DNA from: Heliocidaris tuberculata | Lineage: Eukaryota; Echinodermata; Echinoidea; Camarodonta; Echinometridae | Direction of reading: 5' to 3' | Assembly (NCBI GenBank): GCA_025618425.1 | Contig: CM046839.1 | Span: forward strand, 2,728,831 to 2,792,830 | DNA length: 64,000 nucleotides | Shown here: piece by piece, positions 21,252-33,266 of the stretch | Layout: every line of letters starts with the position of its first letter | Position numbering within the stretch: position 1 is the first letter of the stretch | Made by a program: the position numbers and the translations under genes | The notes under the pieces: model-generated | What the model was told of the DNA's origin: nothing | Database searches by the model: none | What the model saw: only the letters and a program-made list of their open reading frames with translations

Positions 21252-24200
21252 GGAAGTGCGACTTAAATTTGCCCAAAAGTGTAAGGACCTTATCTTATTT
21301 TATTCACATTGGATTTATGATATTTAACTTCCCAGATTCAAAGTTTTTAGAAATATAAAATGCCAAAATCATCTTCTAAAAAGAATTGTCAACTCTAAAT
21401 TACTAAGCAGCGAGGTAAATGTTTCAGCGCTCTTCGTCTATATCTTCGTAAAGCTTCTCGTCCAAAGAAGACTCGTCCTTAATATACAAGGTTCTTACCG
21501 CCGTAGTTGGAAGTACGGAATTTCTCAATGAATGGATCAGGACCGTGGTACAGACTCTCTTGTGGTAGGGTCCGAATATGTTATAAGTGGGTTTTTTGTT
21601 TGTTGGGCTGTACACAAATACCATTACATTTTTTGCCAAAATTCCCCCTCAATTGCATTTGTGAAAGTGCTTCCATATCAATTATCATTCAGAATGAATT
21701 ACTTAACACATGTGCTGAATTTGGTGCTTTTAGACAAAAGTGCACAATTTTTCAGCTATTAAATGCCACCCTGTTGTGGCTTAATAGTAGTCTACACTTG
21801 CACTACACTTTTACTTGCGCTGCACGTTTAAGACCGAATGAAACACGCACCTGGCATCAATTTCAAATCTTAACTGAAAAAGAATGTTTTAATAACCTAC
21901 TGAATATTGTAGATAATGAGAAAAGACAGTCTATTTTAGCATCATGATTTTATTCATAGCCTCGAAATTTGACGTTTCAAGCCTAATGCTATACACCCAC
22001 ACATGCATTACAAAAGGGAGAGGCTTGAATACGAAGTGAAAGAGAATAAAACAGCTTACACGACACAGCTACATTTACAAAAGTGTAGTTCACGAACTTT
22101 ACATAAAGGAAATTGTTCCTTCTTGAACTCTTCTTCTTCCCTTTTCCCTCTCTCTTACTAATAGGGTTCTTTATATCCTTTTGAGTTAAAAAGGTCTTTC
22201 GATACTAGTCTTTTCTAACAAAGAATAGAGTCTACGCTAAGTCTTGTTGCCTTTATCAAGGTGTTTCTCTTTTAAAGGAAAACTACTCAATCTTAACTTT
22301 CTAGATGCAGTAGACTATGTTTTATACAACTCTTTTCAACATTTTGAAAAAGATTTAAAAATGAAGATATTGCATTGTTATCTCGCGTAAACTCTCTTTG
22401 CTGTTCATAAATAAGAAATATCTGAAATTAACTTAACATCTACTAAAGATATGCTTTCAAGTAATGGAGAAAACTCGTTTTTCTTAGGAGGATTTATGTC
22501 ATTCTGCTATCCCCTTGTGTATCTATGGTTGCTGTTGTTGTTTTTAGTTTTTACGGTGCTGCCATTCAAAATATGAATATTTACGCCATCTCAGTTGCAT
22601 TGTTAAAAAATAAGCCTTTTTATGAGTTAATTATGTATTACATTGTTCTTCTGTGTGAGCAGACAAAGCCTTATTACATATTACATAAGGAGAGAGAAAA
22701 AAAGGGGGATCCTTACAATATACAAGGCCTAAATTGAGAAGAAAATTCGCAGCGCGCGCTAGCTTTGGTACACCTGTCATACGCCTGTAACAGATAACAC
22801 CTCCTCGCCCAAAAGGCAAAATCTTGCCAGTCCAGCTGGGTACTTTGAGCAGACTTCTCGGTTTAGCTTGACCTATAGGCAACTCAGAAGCCTCGCGGAG
22901 GCACTCTATAAGTACATATAACGACAGGTGCGAATAATTTCACACGAATAATTCATTTTTTAAACACTTGAGTAAACTCCAGTTCAAGGCGGGAGAAGTG
23001 CAGTGCAATACATAAACTAACAAATATAATACATTTATAATCTTTGAAATGGCCAAATCTGGCGCATTGATACGCAAATCATTGTTAGGCCTATTTGGCA
23101 ATATGAAACCATATCTGTATCAAATGATTATAATTTGTTATGTATTTTTACATACAGAGCTACGAAAATATATACATGTACAGCAACAATTGCACAGTGG
23201 TAAAGTCAAACAACCCTTTAATAAAAGAATACCCTCTAAAAAGTAATTTGATTAGTGACAGTTCAGTGATCCTTGAATGGAAGATAATACGATGTTATGC
23301 TTAAAGTTAAACTACTATATTCAATAATATGAATAAAACAGTTCATTTTCTACTATGATTTCATTGTCATAAACTCTTTATGACATAAACATTACTAAAG
23401 CTATACCCTATAGCTCCTTTATAAAAATACAAATTAATATTTCACATTACACGAATTCCTTGATACCTATAGATTCGGATTACTAATAAGAGGTTTTAAA
23501 CTTCTTAGCACAGATGAAACTATGGATTTAAACAGACCAGAAAGTGCGAACCCTTCATTGTCGCCATTGGGTTTATCCATTACACTTATTCTTTGCGTAC
23601 AAGGACTCCAGTTATGTCGCACTTGTTCCCAGCCGGGGTAATCACGTGACCAAATGCTCTAGACCAATCACATGCCTGTATTTATAATAGGCCCTATGCT
23701 TATAATATACGTATATATATGAGAACTTCCTCTCCGATCAGAATCAAGGGAAATTTCGAGGACCTTTTCTATTTATTGTTTTAAGTCTCGGTACTCGATA
23801 AATCACATAGATTTCTACGAATGGGCTGAAGTTCAACCTCAACCTCACGCAGTTGTTTGTGACGTGAGCCAACATGTACTTTCTACGTGATCAGAATAGT
23901 AGCGGTAATAGCATCACAGCTTGTAGTGATTTTTATTTCCATGGCCACGATCAAATCATGCCCCGCGGTGTTTTGCGAGCTAATTGAGGTGGGGGGGGGG
24001 GGGGGGGACAGAACCCTTGTGAAATTGATTGATGAGATGTGCCCATTTTTACATGTCCAGCTGTGGCGGGGGTGGAATGTGGGAGGAGAAACACATTAGC
24101 CACACATCCGAGTTTATCCAAGTTCTTTTATTTTCAGTGGAACGACAAGTCGAAGTAAAGTACAAAATACCGCAGAGCAATGATGGTAGACATAATGCTG

Positions 24201-24509
24201 CTTCAAAAGATTAATACTGCAAATGTAAACTAAAAACAAACAAAATCTTTAAAACATGCAATCTCGTTATGATATATGTTCGTAATTATTACACTACAGC
24301 ATTCTGAACGATTCATGACGATGATAATACTAAAAAATGAGGGGAAAAAAATATCTCTCAAATTTTAACTATCGCTACAAATGTAAAATGCATTAATGTT
24401 TTTCAATACGACCTCATTTCTGACTCTCAATCACTATAGTAATATATATCATTGTTGACAAATCTATTAGCACACAATTCAAATATTCCATCAAAATAGT
24501 TTTCCTCAT
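21252..24509. other. 3.2 kb without a supported gene
   Basis: Includes a 146-codon plus-strand frame (21507-21947, TTG start) and overlapping frames, none with a motif I recognise. A minus-strand frame at 21639 is followed by GGCGGTAAGAAC, which resembles a splice donor, but nothing else supports an exon. At 23640-23760 there is CACGTG, two CCAAT-like words and TATATATATGAG in promoter-like order. A G17 run lies at 23991-24007. Confidence 0.5.
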
Positions 24510-24800
24510 CTTCTGTCTCCTTGTCATCATCTTCTTCTTCTTATATTCTAAATTCCAGCTCTATCTTTGTTCTTAATTGTATTTTTCTTCTTCTTATCTG
24601 CTTCTCCTTGTTCTTTATTCCTTTCTTCTTCTCCTCCTCCTCCTCCTCTTCCTCTTCCTCTTCTTCTTCTTCTTCTTTTTCTTCTTCTTCTTTTTCTTCT
24701 TCTTGTCCTCCTTCTTTTTCTTCTTTTTTTATACTCTCTTTGTCTTCTTCTTCTTCTTCTTTTTCTTCCTCTTCCTCTTCTTCACATTTAGTCTCTTATT
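24510..24800. repeat. Pyrimidine tract, (TTC)n/(CTC)n
   Basis: Nearly 300 bp of C and T on the plus strand, mostly TTC and CTC triplets. It generates long serine, leucine and phenylalanine frames that are not genes. Such polypurine/polypyrimidine tracts can form triplex DNA. Confidence 0.9.
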
Positions 24801-25196
24801 TTTCCTCTAGATCGTAAAGCTTCTCTTTTGCCAAATATTTTCTACCCTCCTCCTCCTGTCCCATCTCTTCTTACTCTCCATAATTATGATATGAACCCTT
24901 CTCTCTATGCGGGTTTTCGCGTATATCAAGTCACCTCTCCTGGTTTCCTCCAATATCAAGTCATTTATCCTCTTGGTAAAGTCATGGTCTTCTTCATTCC
25001 ACACTTTCCTTCTCCCAAAGTTCTTTTATGGTCACGACCTTGGGTTCGACGTGACATGAATGTTACCACGCATCATACTGTATTACAAAGTCAGAGGGAT
25101 TTTAATGGGTATTTGACCTGTGCTTTTGCAGTGCTTGGGAAATCACTTGTGACATTTCTCTGTCTGTCTGCCTCTCTCTCTCTCTCTATGTTTCTG
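24801..25196. other. Pyrimidine-rich spacer
   Basis: Continues the C/T bias, with TATCAAGTCA repeated at 24926 and 24953. It ends in a short CT repeat (25171-25187). A 137-codon frame shows no motif. Confidence 0.4.
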
Positions 25197-25993
25197 CTAG
25201 GTGTAAAAAGAAACATTTCAATAGTCACTTTTGATCATTAATAACTCAAAAGTTAAAACTCGTATCAGACTGATGTTTTCACATTATAAAGTTGAAGAAT
25301 GTCAAATTGATTTGAAGTAAGTTTTATGAAATTTCCTTGAATAATATTCTTGAAATAATGGTCAGACTATTTAATTGGACTTGCACTTTCGGAAAATTCA
25401 AGGCTACAAAATCTGTATGTATCAGTAATTAATGAAGAACACAACAGTACCATTGTGCATCGCACCTGTCTTTTGGCAAGACATTAATCTACATTTGCCA
25501 CACTCGACCCAGGTGAGGTAAATGGGTACCTGGCAGGAATTGATTCCTTGAAATACTAGAGCGCCGTTAGAACAGCCATGCTAAAGCCAGGGTAATAACT
25601 GTGGAGTGCCAGGAGTGTCAAGTTTGACAGACATGTACGGTATACAAGAACCCACTATTATTATTATTATTATTATTATTATTTCTGCCAAGCTTTTGCT
25701 ATCCATTGTCATTCATGATTCTGCACAATGGTCATTGTTGTGCTCTGAATTAATTGATACACTTAAATGTTGTGGCCTTGATTTTTCCAAAAATGAAAAT
25801 CTAATTGAATATTCAGAGCATTGTTTTAAGAATAGTATTCCAAGAAATGTCAAAAAACTTACTCCAAGTAAATCTAAATTTGACGTCCTCAGCTTTACTG
25901 TGTGAAAACATCAGTCTGATACAAGTTATAACTTTTGAGTTATTGATGATTAAACGTGTCAAATATTTTTTTGTTGTTTTTTTTTACACCTAG
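25197..25993. mobile_element. Foldback element, arms about 260 bp, SINE in the loop
   Basis: CTAGGTGTAAAAAGAAACA at 25197 is mirrored by the complementary end at 25975-25993. Complementarity continues inward with roughly 80 percent identity through ATAACTCAAAAGTTA, GTATCAGACTGATGTTTTCA and TGTCAAATT to about 25460 and 25727, where CATTGTGCA faces TGCACAATG. The loop is occupied by a SINE-like unit (25460-25690). No coding capacity. Long inverted termini with little interior define foldback-type DNA transposons; the superfamily is unknown. Confidence 0.72.
25460..25681 (+). mobile_element. SINE family 1 body with ATT tail
   Basis: Contains CTTTTGGCAAGACATTAATC, CCCAGGTGAGGTAAATGGGT and ATTGATTCCTTGAAATACT, then AAAGCCAGGGTAATAA and an (ATT)9 tail at 25656-25681. 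The same body in opposite orientation at 47930-48150 is preceded by a tRNA-like head; here the head is missing. ATT-type tails are shared with LINE partners that mobilise such SINEs. Confidence 0.7.
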
Positions 25994-27894
25994 TATATAA
26001 ACTTCACTATCAATGTAGTACTTAAAGTACAACAACCTTAAGCTTTAAAGCGATATTTTGAATGCATTAATTTTTTGTATAGGTTTTCCTTACGGATGCT
26101 GACTATCGACTAATTCGTCTTTAAGCTTGCTTCAATAATTTGCATTCTCGTATATTTTGTTATTTATTTGAGAAAATTCCTTTGTTGTTTAGAAGGCAAG
26201 TCATTCGTTATTATGTTTATAAATATCAACACGTAGTATTCATTGATAGGGCTATGTAATTTCATTAAAGCCTTGACGATGATTATCTTAATGACATCCC
26301 TTTTCAATAAAATACGATCAGATCACAGGATATTATTGATTTGGTTGATATTCATGGAAATGTCACTAATCGGGGAAATCCGAACAAGAATTATTTTCTC
26401 CAGCACGTCTTTTCACACTGAATTTGCCTCGCTGCGGTTACATCATTTTCCATCGAATTCCATAATTCATTTTTTGTTTACTCTCGCTCTTTCTGAGAAG
26501 AATAGCAGAAAGTTAAGAGCCTCTACAAAAGATTTTTTTTGAATAATATGCAAACATGTCCTTTTCTGGGCCATCCCTGGGAATCCCTGGGCCATGGGAC
26601 ATGTATAGATATAAACAAGAAGAAACAACGAGAGCATTGAAGGGAACTGAAATAACCCTTATTCTTTTCTCCAGGCCAACTAAATCGGTCTCGCACTTCA
26701 TGAATAATTCCCATCCCATGGCAAATATTTGTTCCAATTTACCCATTTTCCACGCTTTTATCTTTGATTGTGTCGCCTTTGACGATTGCAGGTGGGAATT
26801 GTGCCATTGCCCCTGGTATGAAGAACACTTGGATGTAAGCACTGACAAACACAAATTATTAGCATTTTACTTCATGTGACGAAGAATATTCAATCGATGA
26901 GCAAGTACTTCCAGGAAAACCCTCTAAAAATAAGGGCCAATATTGCTACTTTTTGTCAAGCAGCCTCCGAATCCTTTTATTTCTGAAACTTGACACTGTT
27001 TGTTCGTCATCACATTTTCGAATAAATCTGATCACACATGAGTAACTCTCATCATAAGGAGGCTTATATATCCTCCCGTTCACAGTAAGAAGTCATATCC
27101 GGGGAATAATATCCCTGTTATAATTTGATACCTATCTCAAATAACAAATGACCGGGGAAATATTCACGCTGTCTATCAAAGGCGATCATTTTCACCACAT
27201 AGAGATTTTTTTCTAACTTTTACTTTCTGATGTAATTCATTTTAGTCTCTAATACGACTTGAGAAGCTTGTGTGTTGGAATTCTGTCATTAAAAAAGTAT
27301 AAAAGTTTTATTTTTGGTAGACGCACTTCAATTTTGCTCATGCACCCCCTTTCCACCACACGGCCCTTTCCCTGTAAAGGGCTGGTTGCATATATATATA
27401 TTAACGGTAACCATAACGAGATTTTTCATTAAAGGTACTCCCTAGAGCTGCTCTATTGTTAACAGTTACGAGATACTCTCATATACGCACCATACGGTGT
27501 GAGTTAGTAAAAAGGAAACCCAGATTCACCCCTAAATATCATTGTAGTCAGTACATATAGATTTAATCAAAGATATTCATATTGTACTCTATTATGTTTC
27601 CTTTAATTTGACCCCATGAGTAATAAAACCCGACCATGGACAGCAAAAGAGTAACATTTTTCCAAATTCATGTCAGATTTGCCTCTGCCAAAGTTTTAAA
27701 TGAAGTGGATGGTCAACCCAAGGTTGGTTGAATTTCTTTATTCCAGTTGAATGCATTCACAAATAATGAAAGTAACTTCTGAAGACCATTCAGCCCAAAG
27801 CTGGGCATAGCTATATACGATTTTGAAATGCTTTTTTAAAAATGGCCAGTGCCAAATCATCCATGATCCCATTTTAGTGAGCGGCACTTCAAAA
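25994..27894. other. Unassigned 1.9 kb
   Basis: No repeat or gene that I can support. Two overlapping frames of just over 100 codons on opposite strands at 26513-26879 lack motifs. A TA repeat lies at 27391-27402. Confidence 0.5.
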
Positions 27895-28206
27895 TAAAGA
27901 AGACATTATCAAATATTTTTAATATTATTATTAAGTATTTGGCGTCACCTGCGCCTCGGAGGGGAAAAGCGAACTAAATCACTGCAACCCTCGGGTCTCT
28001 CCCGATATATAACTGACTGCGATGTGCAGGTGTACCATTACACCGGGGTTTCCCCCTACTCTTCATCGAATAGTGCAGTGGGTTCTTAACGTGCAAAGGT
28101 GGTGACTCTCCTTTACACGGGGCCTCCATTTAACGTCCTATCCGAGGGACAGAGTGCTTTCCACTGTAACATAACCTGCGTCTATGAAACACACAATGCA
28201 GGTTTC
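27895..28206 (-). mobile_element. SINE-like repeat with GGACGTTAAATGGAGG core
   Basis: Minus strand reads GATAGGACGTTAAATGGAGG, CCCGTGTAAAGGAGAGTCAC, GCACGTTAAGAACCCACTG, GTAGGGGGAAACCCCGGTG, ending in a TAATAATAATATT tail near 27920. I recall this core as a widely dispersed repeat in marine invertebrates, but I cannot name it. It abuts the tail of another SINE at 28207. Confidence 0.55.
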
Positions 28207-28504
<298 letters not shown>

Positions 28505-30229
28505 CTCTAATATACCATTATAATGCATTTCAGTGATTTCACTTGGTTTTTAAGATATTGGGACTTGAATATGGGTTTCCTATTTATTGACTCACACTGT
28601 AGAGTAGGCTGGACCTCTATCGTTATCGTAATCTATCAAGTCTGACCGGCCCTTAATCCTTTCATGACAAGAATTTGTTCTTCAAATAGGCTACAATCAT
28701 GTATTTCTTTTATTGCTACATGGTTGTAATATGATGTAATGTCTTTGAAATCAATATACATGGTTAGGAATTTTGTCTTAAAGTTTAAAAAAATTGTCAA
28801 ATTTGAGGAAAAACAATGATTTTGAACCTCTCAGTGTGTTGCCAAAGCTTATTCTCATTCTTACAATTCCTTGCATCAAACGCAATAAATTATGGTCATG
28901 CAATAAAAATGGACTTAGTGAGTGCAGAAATTTTTGCTCTTTCTAATCATGCATCTGGTATATTTTTAGAGCTCTGAATCAAAAGTTATTATGCCAAACT
29001 ACAAAATGTGGTCAATTGTCGTGAAAGGGTTAATGGTTAATGGTCAACATGTTCCACAAACAAAGGAATAAAGGTCGATATGTCATAGTCTATAAATCAT
29101 ATAACGTTGAACGTTAGGAATGTAAGACCAATATACATGTACTTCCTTTTAGATAGAAGTCTCAAATATGAACAATATAAGCTTGGAAAGCTAATAATTT
29201 AAAAATGGACGCGGGTTGTCAGCAAGAATAAATGAGAACTGTGAGATGTGGAATATTGCCATATGATTATATGCAACAACAACAACCCCCACAACCACGC
29301 CAAAAACCCATTTGACCTTATTTTTATGTCATTTAAGGGTTTTCCTTGCCAAAATTTCGTTAGAGTCTATTGTTCTGAATAAATAAGAATATTTAACCAC
29401 CAGAAATCAAGCTACCAAAGACTCGATTCCCTTTGATCCTCGGATGGTGATGATGATATTATGTCGACATGTCTGTTAATAATTTCAAATAATCATCAAA
29501 CAAGCTCTGAAATAAATACTCTGTTCATTTCAGTACAATACAATTCACCTGAAATTTACTCCACTTTTGTGTCCAAGGAAGGCCTAAACAGAATAGTTGC
29601 AACAAGAGTGAATAGGAAGAAAAAAATTGGCATCATAATCAGGTTAAGTATATAAAGAGTATATAAACTGTACAACCTGAAACACAGGCTAGCGATGGCG
29701 TCGCAAGACCACATTTGTGATTGATAGTCACAGGTGTTTAATGACAGATGACCCCTTTTAAATAGTTTATGACCACACCACACCTACCCAGTTTACAATG
29801 TGAATAGAGCATAACGATCGTATCATGTGAGAGGTTTGACATATTCAGGACATTCATTTGGAGGTAGTTTTTTGTTGTTTTGTTCTTACTTATTTAAGGA
29901 TATTCAATCACAGCCGGGATGTCTTCGATTTTACAAAATTATGTTTCGCTCAAAGTCCCGTAGCCGATAATGAAAGGTACGGAAGGCAGGCCCTAGTACC
30001 TGCATGTTTTTTTAATGAAAATATGAAAGTGCCACTGTTTGAATGCTAACTACTCTGCATAATCCCTTCGTAACCTGCTTCAAAAACGCATTGGTGAGGC
30101 TAGTTTTATGAAACACCCACGATGAACAAAGGAACATTCATAAGATGAAAAATCCTATTTTAACGAAGTAAACGACGATCTTTTATAAACTAATTAAACT
30201 GAGCCTGTAATCCAGCTAACAGTGGAAGT
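28505..30229. other. Unassigned 1.7 kb
   Basis: AT-rich, without a supported gene, RNA or repeat. Short frames only. Confidence 0.5.
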
Positions 30230-30340
30230 TATAAACTGATTCAGCGGACCCAGGTTCGAGACTGAGTCACGTCTTGCGGATGGTGACGCTAATATTCATA
30301 TCTGATTGATACACGTCTGTAAAAACCCAATTACACTTAT
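30230..30340 (+). mobile_element. SINE family 2, copy 1 (fragment)
   Basis: GCGGACCCAGGTTCGAGACTG followed by AGTCACGTCT, GGTGACG, TCATATCTGATTGATAC and CGTCTGTAAAAA. The CAGGTTCGAGAC word is a B-box-like element. It matches 31040-31190 over about 100 bp, with an internal deletion here. Confidence 0.65.
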
Positions 30341-31039
30341 CTTTTTATTTTCGTCATAGCCTAAAACTTTGTTGAATATAGGACCGTTTCATTTAATAAT
30401 TACGCAGGACCAGGCGTTTTAATTCTGACTCATTAATATCCAATGTCCCCAGAATGATAGAAGGCTATACATTTTAGAAAGATTTATGCGAGACATTTGT
30501 TTAGAAAGAATTTTTGCTGTAACTCCCAGCGTTAAGAAATGTTTCACCTGAAGCTTTTTAACACTTGAATTCGGCCTTTTTAGTGACTCTGTATACAAAT
30601 ACAGCTTCTCTGTACTAACTTCAAACGAAGTACCCGGTATGTTGTTAAACAAATAGTGAGTAATTCGAAGTTGTATTCTCTTTTTTAGAAAACCCATTCC
30701 CTACTGACCAAATTTCAGAAGGCATAGCAAATAACTAAATTCCGGTTATGGATCGGGGTAAAACTTGTGCCTCTTGCTACTACCGCAAACTATTCAACTC
30801 CATGTTTGCTAACCCAAAGGCTCTAAAGACGCCTTTCATCACCGGGGAAAAATAAACACAAAAATAAACAAGATTATAAATTCTTTCGAGAAAGTAAAGA
30901 GTAAAGTGAAATTTTAATACCCTATTGTGTATCCAACATAAATCATGTTCGGATTACGTAATAACTCACTGTAATGTTCGCACATTTCAAAAGGTGATGT
31001 ACAAGGCTGATGAACAAGGCTTTTGAACTTGTCTAAGGG
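30341..31039. other. Unassigned spacer
   Basis: No supported feature; a 92-codon minus-strand frame has no recognisable motif. Confidence 0.45.
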
Positions 31040-31190
31040 TCCGGGAGATGTGGTAATGTCCGCGTGGTCAGCTTTCTGTACGATCGGACCCAGGTTCGAA
31101 ACCGAGTCACGTCTGTCAGATGGTGACGTTAAAGGTCTGTTCCAGACGTAAATAATCATATCTGACTGATACTCGTCTGTAAAAAAAAAA
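31040..31190 (+). mobile_element. SINE family 2, copy 2
   Basis: A tRNA-like head with GTCCGCGTGGTCAGC and GACCCAGGTTCGAAAC leads to the body GAGTCACGTCTGTCAGATGG, GACGTTAAAGGTCTGTTCC and TCATATCTGACTGATACTCG, and then an A-run. It carries the GGTCTGTTCCAGACG segment missing from the copy at 30230. Confidence 0.68.
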
Positions 31191-31211
31191 ACACACACAA
31201 ACCCCCCCCCC

Positions 31212-31245
<34 letters not shown>

Positions 31246-31250
31246 ACACC

Positions 31251-31294
<44 letters not shown>

Positions 31295-31350
31295 TCATGC
31301 AAAAGGGAAAAGATAACCCCAAAAATAAAAAATAAAAAAAAAATAAAAAG
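31178..31350. repeat. Compound low-complexity tract
   Basis: A-run, C-run, long A-run, then CA repeats (31262-31291) and AAAAT runs. All frames through it are artefacts. Confidence 0.9.
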
Positions 31351-32529
31351 AATCTTTGAATTCTTGCCTACTTTGATCATTTTGAAGTATTAAGTGAAGT
31401 TCCTGAGTAAGCTGATATCAGAAGCAATGAACTGACACTCAAGATATTGGGGTATAGAAGATATAGCCGCGAGTTAAAAGCATATGCGAAACAAGAGCAA
31501 GAACTAAATCAGCCGACAAGGAAATTAGATCAAGATCATCAGCGCCTTTTTTTTTTTTTTGGTACTGAACTGTTGCCATGGTTGTATATGTCGTCAAGTT
31601 TAACAGATTGTCTTATAGGGTTCGGGAAATAAGTTTTAATCCGGAGCTTATGAAAAGAAATCAAATGAATAATCATAAATGTAATACATTTCGATTGTCA
31701 AAAATATCATTTTTTTACATTTGTTTCGTTAAATTTCCAAATGATTCTCAGATATGCACTAAATTGATTTTTTTTTCTCGAAGAGGAAAGCTCAATGTAA
31801 TTATAAAACATTACACATCTTATCGATCTTAAACATACAATTGATTAAAAACGAAACTGTATCAAACACAATCTTAAGAAATTATTAACCAATATTAAAA
31901 AAAAAAATTAGGGTATTTTGTTCAACCTGTTTGTTGTTTTATCTGTTGTGAACAAGTTATATCATATTTCTTAATCAGATATAGGCTTCATATGGTTGTA
32001 CTAAAACTTTGAACGAGATTGGATTCTGGACCAAGAATTGTGATAGAAGCAGTATTATTTGGATATGTATGTGATACTCCTCTGGTGATGCCCTCCTTTA
32101 ATCGCTGGTGACGTCACGTTTTTATTGTTCATTCTAGACCACAACTCATTCATTTTAGGAACCTAGGCATATATCTATGACGTACTCGATGAACAGATGA
32201 AGTTACAGTTTGGCTGCTAGATAGCTACCACAGACGTCGCAAATGACGTTGTACTGAAAATTAAAACAAGGTTTTTGTGAAGCGTTTCCCTGACTTGTAG
32301 CGCTACAGGACGAACTCGGCAAGTGGGTCAGGAAGCTTAGAAGAGGGTAGTGGTGTATCTAAGACAGTGAAAAGCCAGATTAAAGAAAATATAAAATGGT
32401 AAGTGAAAATAAGAGCGTTCGAGGAAGGGAGAAAGAATCAGAGGAACTCAAAAAAGTTAATGTTGAAAACAAAGTGAAAAGGGAGACAGGGGAGAGATGT
32501 AGAGACCGGGATGAGAGAGACAATTACAA
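31351..32529. other. Unassigned spacer
   Basis: GTTGCCATGGTTG at 31572-31584 resembles an X-box half-site. No gene supported. Confidence 0.45.
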
Positions 32530-32539
32530 GCAATGGAGA

Positions 32540-32545
32540 GAAAAT

Positions 32546-32593
<48 letters not shown>

Positions 32594-32600
32594 AAAAAAG
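32540..32600. repeat. (GA)n microsatellite
   Basis: About 60 bp of GAGA with one AAAG interruption. It produces arginine/glutamate frames that are not genes. Confidence 0.9.
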
Positions 32601-32998
32601 AAGAGGGATGGGTCTTTCTTTCAAGTCATAATAATTATGTACCCTTTTGTCCAAGCATGAAGCTAGTGCATGGGAGGGTGTTTTCTTTCTTAGTTTTAAT
32701 CTTAACCTTTGTGTTAAAGCTATTGCTTTTATAAACCTTAGCGACTTTGCGATGCGATAGAGCCTCACAACTCACGAAAAGAAGAAAGATATGTATCTTA
32801 AAAGCCAGATTATCCTGGATTAAAAGCATGTCCACAATCTGAAAAATGAAAGCTCAGATAACACCTGAGTCTTATGGTCCAACACACTGAGTACCTAATA
32901 ATGCACTTCTCTTATCTGATTATAAAAACCATCTTTCTTTCACTCTTACTTGTCTATCTCGATTTTCTTTCACGGTCTTCTTAATCGTCTGTTTGAAG

Positions 32999-33048
32999 CC
33001 AGAAGGGCGTTAACTCTATACTTAAACACAGAGTTAACGCCCTTCTGG
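32999..33048. repeat. Perfect 19-bp hairpin
   Basis: CCAGAAGGGCGTTAACTCT (32999-33017) and its exact complement (33030-33048) flank a 12-base loop, ATACTTAAACAC. Weak pairing extends outward (TTGAAG with TTCGAA). It has no flanking target duplication that I can see. It could be a very small MITE or a transcribed hairpin; the sequence alone does not decide. Confidence 0.75.
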
Positions 33049-33194
33049 TTCGAAAGAGACGCGATATATCCTTTTTGCAGTCTATTTTGAAGGCGTCTGT
33101 TAGAATTTAAAAATATATAAAACCGTCTTCATAAAAATTGTATCGTTAACTTTAATTTGTGTTTGTCCTTTATACGAATGATAACCGTCATGGA

Positions 33195-33266
33195 AAACGA
33201 GTAAGCTCAGTCGGTAGCGCATTTGCCCTTCGTATAAAGAATAGTGGGTTCGAATCCAGCTTATGC
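33195..33266 (+). mobile_element. tRNA-like SINE head or tRNA pseudogene
   Basis: TAAGCTCAGTCGGTAGCGC (A-box region) and GTGGGTTCGAATCCAGC (B-box/T-arm) are spaced as in a tRNA. The acceptor stem pairs at only about four of seven positions and no clean anticodon arm forms, so it is not a working tRNA gene. What follows is a non-tRNA body of unknown extent. Confidence 0.6.

Noticed and set aside
21507..21947. 146-codon plus-strand frame
   Set aside because: Starts with TTG, has no recognised domain, and overlaps another frame of mixed content. Not supportable as a gene without transcript or homology evidence.
24521..24817. Serine-, leucine- and phenylalanine-rich frames
   Set aside because: All come from a pyrimidine microsatellite.
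26513..26879. 113- and 107-codon frames on opposite strands
   Set aside because: Similar lengths on both strands, no motif, and no splice context. Chance frames are the simpler explanation.
32396..32768. 112- and 103-codon frames on opposite strands
   Set aside because: Both owe their length to the GA repeat and have no motif.
33195..33266. Functional tRNA gene
   Set aside because: A and B boxes are present but the acceptor stem and anticodon arm do not fold properly. A SINE head or pseudogene is more likely.
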